Source: Sipunculus nudus
Lineage: Eukaryota; Annelida; Sipuncula; Golfingiida; Sipunculidae
Reading direction: 5' to 3'
DNA length: 64,000 nt
Assembly: GCA_026874595.1 (NCBI GenBank)
Contig: CM049309.1
Location: 10,129,076-10,193,075 of the forward strand
Shown here: one piece after another, positions 58,023-64,000 of the stretch
Numbering within the stretch: position 1 is the first letter of the stretch
Layout: every line of letters begins with the position of its first letter
The notes under the pieces: generated by a model
Database searches by the model: none
What the model saw: only the letters and a program-made list of their open reading frames with translations
What the model was told of the DNA's origin: nothing
Translations under genes and position numbers: made by a program

Positions 58023-58118
58023 AACAACTTTTTAAATCTCAGACAACAGAAGCAGAAAAACTCAATCTCATCTTATACAGCTCATAGGTGAGGTTCCTGT
58101 CAGAAGGTCTGGTATGTA

Positions 58119-60036
58119 CCGTAAAATCTCCACTTAAAACCGCGGTTTAATCAAGAAATTCAAAATCTTGAAATCATGTTGTTTTCCTGAAAGCACTGTG
58201 CGGTTTATACTAGAAGGGTTTCATATATATCTTCCTGGCAGACATCGTTTTTTGGCCGTTGAGTGGGCGGTAATATAGCGACTTTCCAAGGCCGCCATTA
58301 GCAGCAGTCTCCCATGCATGGGAGCCTTGTGTAAATGTATTATTTATGATTATGTTTTATTTGTTAATTAAATATTGCTGATTATCTCTCGTGTTATAAA
58401 AATTTTGGTAATTAACACCAAATAATACGTTTATAACACCCCTGCTGTAACACACAGCGGCCCACTTCGTTGGGCATGGTCAAGCAAAACTGAAATTAAT
58501 ACCTGCTTTAAACCCATTTGCGGCATTATTTACCAACGATTATTTGTTAAAAACGTAAATTGAATAAAAAGCTGACATCGTAAAGGGTCACACAATGGGT
58601 GACGATCGTTTTAAAATCAAGTTTGAGTGCCACCATGTGCTGAAATGCCCCGGTATTCTGCTAAGAATATTTTAAACGGCTTCAGGCGGTGGGTGGTAAA
58701 CAGAACAGCCACCTATTCCGTCCCAGCGTGCCTTGCGCAAATGCTGCCTTGACAAGATGGCAACCCAAACGGAATCTTTATTCAGGAAACAACTTGCTTC
58801 CCACGACTAGCCACTTTAATTTTACTTTAAAATCACTCGTTTTCACACTCGTGTTTCCTAGGAAAATACGTGCGTTTCTCAACAAGGTAACTTCAGTTAT
58901 TTTTATATTTAGCTAAGTTGACTAGCGATGTTTTCAAACGCACCAGCAAATTGTGACAAGGAGCGATGTCAACGTATGATGTGACGATGTTAATACCGAA
59001 GTAACCGGTATGAAAATGATTCGAATCTTCCGAGTAATTTAAGAAAATGGAATTTTCATCACAGATTAAAATTTCAAAATATTACCTTTAGCATAAAAAT
59101 ATATACAGTGGCTTGAATCACCACGTGTAACCGCCAAATTTGCGTTTAATTTTTCGTTAAATGACCGGCCATCGTTCATTAGATCGTTCGTTTTTACTCC
59201 TGCCAGCGCCCGAGCGCAGGTTCAGGAGATAATTGACAGAACAAATACAGGTACATATGTACCCGAATAGGTAACCACGGTTACATGCAGTGACGAAACG
59301 TCATGTCATTGGTTCATTTCAACTCATTTGCATAGCCAACGATTGCACTCACTTCCGAATATTGCCGACAAGCGACCGTGCATACAAGCGTGCCATTAAT
59401 GAGGCCTTACGGAAGATGCAAATTTTCGGGGCTTAGGGCAAATTTGAACGATCTCAAATCAGTTCTCAGACGGGTCACGGCTATCAGACATTTGCGGAGG
59501 AGGCCACGTTCATAGCTTGAAAGAAGCTGCTTATTTCTCAAGTGGAACACTTTTGATATTTATCTGCTTCCTATAAATTAAAAAAAGTTGTTGCGCAGAA
59601 CTACGTTCTAATTATATATAAACTGACGAACCCGCTTATGAATATGACCGTCCACACGCCGTTTTCGCGGGTATATTTGAACTGTCAGTGACGATCTCAG
59701 AACATCGTAATTTGTATCTGTATGACAGATTAACGTTGTCGACATTAAGTCGTACTTCACCTAAAAATTCCACGCGCAAACCTCGACTTTTACTGGTTTT
59801 GCAATCAGAATCTAATTAAAAATTTAAGAGTCGCACAGTAAATCTAGCGTCGGTCGGGTAACCGGAAACAAAGACTTTTTTTACGCCTTATGTGAGATCA
59901 TTCCGTAGCGAAAGTTGGTGCGGTTTTAAAGGGAGGTTCTTAGTATTTGAGCCCCTCGCGGTGTCTCACCTGGGATTTCGGCAAAGTCTGGGTGCGGTTT
60001 TAATCGGAAGTGCGGTTTTTAGTGGAGATTTTACGG
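58119..60036. mobile_element. CpG-rich 1.9-kb element with terminal inverted repeats and TA flanks
   Basis: The left end CCGTAAAATCTCCACT continues TTAAAACCGC. The right end complements to CCGTAAAATCTCCACT then AAAAACCGC, so about 25 bp match with one change. TA flanks both sides (58,117-58,118 and 60,037-60,038). The interior is much richer in CpG than any other part of the window and includes GCCCGAGCGCAGG and TGACGAAACGTCATGTCATT. It has no open frame above 75 codons and no recognisable transposase. TA duplication suggests the Tc1/mariner group, but the superfamily is not proven. Confidence 0.7.
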
Positions 60037-60054
60037 TATCTGGCTGATTAATAC

Positions 60055-60870
60055 ATGATCAAGGTCACCCACTCAGGAAAGGTCATGACACCAGTTCATG
60101 TAAGCTTGTCACAAGAATACTTCTTATATCTCTGAAAGCTCATATCACACTTGAAGTGAAAACTTGATGATTTGACTGTTAATCACAGTTACCACCATTA
60201 CTTGTGATACTCTTCTTACAGCATAGCAATCCCTATGAACCTGCAAAAATGGTGGTCACAAGCAAGCAGTTTAAGACCCTGGTGCCAGCCTTGTGACATC
60301 TGCCAAACAATCTATGAGGAGCACATCTACTGAAAACACCTGTTTATGACCATCTAGGACTGTGGGTAAACTATAATTATGGGATATACCCACCAGCCGT
60401 TCATCCTTCCATTGTTCTTCCGTTAACTTTAAGTGTTGCTGTGATAAATTTAGGTTGATTTGATGGATTTTCATATGTAACCATAACTCATTAATAAATT
60501 ATCTCACCCAAGTTAAATTATAGACAAATCCATGTGTAATTAATGAGATCAGTGGTCACCAGGCTACATTGTGGTGTTGCTCCGATAATTTACCAGGAAT
60601 ATGACAGATTTTGGTAAAACTGAACAGAAATATTTACCAAAATGATATCTTACCAATGTTTGATTACTGTACTTTGTGGCGTCATGCTGACTTAACTAAA
60701 ATCTGATGGATATTCATGAAACTCTTTGTAAATATTAACCAAAAGAGTTTCTCCCCTGAATTAAATTCTCAGTAAAACTAATGCATATTTAATGAGTTCA
60801 GAGTTCACAAGACATACAATGGGCATATTATGCAGCCTTACAGTGCTCTTGTTATGTTTCTAACGGTGGC
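60055..60870 (-). repeat. E-type repeat, inverted copy
   Basis: Reverse complement of 54,141-54,348 over TTAACTTTAAGTGTTGCTGT, ATTTGATGGATTTTCA and AACTCATTAATAAATTATCTC. It extends further through a second unit (about 60,590-60,800) with AAATCTGATGGATATTCATG. A TCAAGGTCA site lies at 60,058-60,066. Confidence 0.55.
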
Positions 60871-61309
60871 ATCTTATATAACATATGCATATACTGGAAC
60901 AAGGTAAGGACATCTATGTAGAATACAACACATACAGAATACTACACATATACTGAAACAAAAGTGAAATGAGGAAAATGATGAATATGAATATGTAATC
61001 TGACATACTCATGCCTGACAGAAAGCCCTATCCATCTTAATATTGTACTGCTGGTCTCAAGACCACTAAGACTTTGCAAACTTTATACATTTAAGTAGAA
61101 TTTGTGTATAAAAAATATAAGTAGTTACATGAGGGGCAAACCCTGTCTATCATTATATAGTAGTAAACTTTTACAACAGCTTTGAGATCATACATTATAT
61201 AATATACAATAAAACTTCAATGACTGAAAAGACTTTCCATCTACACCCAATACACATATATTTTACTCTTAAATAGACTAGCATCATTAAGTTCAATGTA
61301 ACGGTGACA
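60871..61309. other. Non-coding stretch
   Basis: AT-rich, nothing recognised. Confidence 0.4.
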
Positions 61310-61620
61310 CGTTACCACTCTCCGAGGCCGGCGTGGGACTTGCGCTCTCCATTTATCACCTTCCGCTGATGTAGCAAGTCAAGGGGCGTTAGACCTGAAA
61401 TCTTCTGGGGCTTCAAGCCCAATACCCTGATCAATACAGCTTTTCCCGACGTCAGCCGGACGCTAGTGCCTGTCCTTACTGTCAGCCAGGCAAGGATGAT
61501 GATTGAATTTTACTCGCTCCATTCATGTAATAAATCTTAGCACCAGGCTTAAAGGGGGCTCCATGCTGCGATTGTCTGGCAGTCATTGAGTGCCCATGAG
61601 ACAACGTTCACTGATAGCTA
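61310..61620. other. Unexplained GC- and CpG-rich island
   Basis: A sharply bounded block is much more GC-rich than its surroundings and shares nothing with other repeats in the window. It contains CTCTCCGAGGCCGGCGTGGG, GACGTCAGCCGGACGCTAG and GGGGCTTCAAGCCC (a short hairpin). On the minus strand a frame of about 65 codons is open from 61,525 to 61,330 and includes SGKAVLIRVLGLKPQ and KVINGERKSHAGLG, without splice sites that I can confirm. GAGAGTGGTAACGTGTC on the minus strand is A-box-like. It could be part of a SINE, an exon or a conserved element. Confidence 0.35.
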
Positions 61621-62959
61621 CTGACATAACAGGTTTACCATGAAAAACAAGAGGTAATATTTAGAAATAAGTTTATAGAAGTCATGAGTGCAAAACCATG
61701 TTCCCAAATTCAGATCACAGATTGCAGTTTGATGTTAGTTTTCCCTGCAGACACTCAAAGAAATAATTATTTACAATCAAGACTTTGTTGGAAACAGAGA
61801 TAAAAATAAAGATGTTTTGGTATTTAGAATTTGTGTCTTTTTAAACCACCAGAATAAATGCCTTTGTGAAATGTGTGCATCATTCTGTGTGTGAAGTCCA
61901 TTGCATCATGGTATTACATGTATTTCATGTATATTACAAAGAAACAAGAAAATTAAGACTGAAAAACATGATTGTTTTTTACCATTTTTCTGTATCCTAG
62001 CAACCCTGAAGCTTTAAGTTGGGGTAAACAATCAAGTAATTCAATTATGATTCTTAATAAGGGATTCTACCTCAAGACTTGAAATCTGCATTCTAGGGAT
62101 GCCTCCACCATATTGGGGGGTCTCTAGCAGGGATGATCCCAAATCCTAGTTTTCATTGACTTATGTGGCCCTATTCCCAGGTTCATTTGTGCAAATGAGA
62201 CCTCACTGGGGATTGGCCAAGGAAGGATCAACCAGATTTTCATGTTGATCCAGCATGTCCTTATGTTGACCCAGCATCAATAAATATTCTCAAATGTACA
62301 GTCTCTTATGCAATAAACCTTGGAATATGGGCAAAAAAATAAGTGAATGCAAAGGTCACAGTCGATGTCCAGCACCTCGGAATGACAGTGTCCAGTGTGT
62401 TCCCAGAGAGTTTTTCAAACTTGTTCTCCCGTGGCAGAAGCATGTATCCATCGTGATGCAGATTTATAGTTATTTCAAACTATTCTACAGGTGGAGGTAT
62501 TTGTTTTTGTCATTAATTATCATTATTATTATTCTGCCATTATTTCATTCATATTTACACAGGATGTACTCTATTGTTGGTCCAATTATTTTGACTTAGT
62601 TTTAGTGACCTTGACCTATTTTTCACAGTCACAGGGGTAAATTTTTTTCAGATTTTCATTGTCAATTTCTTCTAAATTATAAGGGATACAGACAAATGGA
62701 TTAAAAATCCTCTGAAATATCTGGATCCCATCATTCCCAGGGGTACTCAGGGCTTTGAATTCACTCATGAACTAGATGTGGTCGGACAATTTTCCTCAGA
62801 GGGCCCCGTGTTTCTGCTAGTGCTGGACTAGTTTACATGTGGGTGAAAAATTAAGTTAAATTTGAAAAATATCACAAACAGAAACAGATTTGTATCAATA
62901 TGCATGAAGGAAAAAATCATACTGGATTAAAGAAGATGTGTCTGAAATAATGTGTGCAA
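61621..62959. other. Non-coding stretch
   Basis: No supported feature. Confidence 0.4.
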
Positions 62960-64000
62960 CAGAAAATCACCGAATGTAGTCTGTTAGCCATATTTTATTA
63001 GGAACAAGTCTGCAATTCAATAAGTCTGGAGCCCTCATAGGGACCAATAATCCCTGTAAATTTGGAAGAGCTGAAGTATTTTGTTGTTTAGTTATCATGC
63101 ACGAAAGTAATCAGCAATGAAGCAGTGGTGGCCATATTGAAATTCTAACAGGTCTGTAATTCAAAAGGTCTGGAGCCCTTACAGACCTATACCAATCATC
63201 CCTGTGAATTTGGGAAAGCTGCAGGAGGTTGTTGTTGAGTTATCACACATGAAAGAAAATCAGCAATTTGGCTGTGGTGGCCATATTGGAATTTCGACAG
63301 ATCTGTAATTCAATAGGTTTGTAGCCCTTATAGGTACCAATCTTTCCTGTGAATTTGGGAAAGCTGCAGGATGTTGCTGTTCAGTTATCCCGTGTGAAAT
63401 AAAAATCAGTGATTGGGCTGTGGTGGCCATATTTGAATTCCGACAGGTCTGTAATTCAATAGGTCTGGAGCCCTCATAGGTACCAACTGTCTCTATGAAT
63501 TTTGGAAAGCTGCAGTATGTTGTTGTTGAGTCATCATGTGCAAAAGGAAATCAGCGATTGGGCTGTGGCAGCTATATTTGAATTCCGACAAGTCTGTAAT
63601 TCAATAGGTCTGGAGTTGTCATTTATACCAATCATCCCTGTGAATTTGGGAAAGCTGCAGTTTGTTGTTGTTGAGTTATTACGTGCAAAAGAAAATCAGC
63701 CATTGGGCGGTGGGGCCATATTTGAATTCCGACAAGTCTGTAATTCAATAGGTCTGGAGCCCTCATAGGTACCAATCATCCCTGTGAATTTGGGAAAGCT
63801 GAAATATGTTGTTGTTGAGTTATTGTGTGCAAAAGAAAATCAGCGATTGGGCTGTGGCAGCCATATTTGAATTCTGACAAGTCTGTAATTCAATAAGTCT
63901 GGAGCCCTTATAGGTACCAATCATCCCTGTGAATTTGGGAAAGCTGCAGTATGTTGTTGTTGAGTTATCACGTGCGAAAGAAAATCAGCGATTTGCCTGT
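62960..64000 (+). repeat. G-family tandem array, about 145-bp unit, continues past window
   Basis: At least seven units are present, judged by GGTCTGGAGCCCTCATAGGT-type landmarks at about 63,030, 63,172, 63,316, 63,460, 63,607, 63,752 and 63,899. Each has GTGGCCATATTTGAATTCCG, CCCTGTGAATTTGGGAAAGC and TGTTGTTGTTGAGTTAT. The open frame of 88 codons at 63,502-63,768 is the repeat itself. A related short stretch lies at 15,965-16,120. No GGTGGCGCCACC box is present. The right end is outside the window. Confidence 0.85.

Noticed and set aside
57899-58087. Small open frame with repeated TDGQ residues
   Set aside because: It is the (GACA/GACG)n tract of the B element read as protein.

Overview
The window is AT-rich eukaryotic DNA dominated by repeats, with no bacterial gene organisation. 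Spliceosomal exon signals, SINE and LINE remains, hAT, PIF/Harbinger and Tc1/pogo-like elements, and many elements that carry internal tandem repeats, a (GACG/GACA)n tract and a terminal hairpin all point to an invertebrate animal. Elements of that last kind are well known from molluscs, so a bivalve or another mollusc is my best guess (inference).

Coding content is very small. The best-supported gene is on the minus strand. Its first coding exon (50,339-50,208; 44 codons, strong donor) and a transmembrane exon (13,805-13,700) are phase-compatible and together encode the start of a type II membrane protein whose family I do not recognise. If they belong together, about 36 kb of the window is one repeat-filled intron. 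Inside and beyond it lie four weaker minus-strand exon candidates (27,874-27,797; 26,535-26,499; 16,329-16,237; 12,384-12,283), some phase-compatible with each other. One possible plus-strand terminal exon lies at 3,660-3,774. A perfect E2F-type site lies about 260 bp upstream of the first ATG.

Layout: 1-0.8 kb, end of a D element; 1.6 kb, SINE; 2.4-3.0 kb, dead LINE; 5.7-7.6 kb, two blocks of one 32-bp minisatellite; 10.9 kb, TA-flanked MITE; 12.0-13.3 kb, small tandem repeats; 14.7-18.2 kb, an A element split by a B element; 19.5-20.5 kb, F element; 24.3-25.7 kb, a Harbinger-like element split by a D element; 25.9-26.1 kb, MITE; 30.9-32.3 kb, two inverted SINEs next to an intact-looking hAT element; 35.3-37.3 kb, a second A element with a regular 280-bp array; 43.7-46.6 kb, B copies; 52.5-52.9 kb, minisatellite; 54.35-58.02 kb, a full B element; 58.1-60.0 kb, a CpG-rich TIR element; 61.3-61.6 kb, an unexplained GC-rich island; 62.96 kb to the end, a 145-bp tandem array.

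The most interesting pattern is a set of otherwise unrelated element families (A, B, D, F; names mine) that share the 12-bp palindrome GGTGGCGCCACC, or a close variant, in their internal repeat units. Three of them share an end design: a short motif near the 5' end recurs inverted inside a hairpin at the 3' end. B, D and F end in GCTAA-type sequence. This resembles non-autonomous Helitron-like elements with tandem-repeat cores, and the shared palindrome suggests a common mechanism of replication, array expansion or protein recognition. All coordinates were read by eye, so repeat boundaries are approximate to a few bases or tens of bases.
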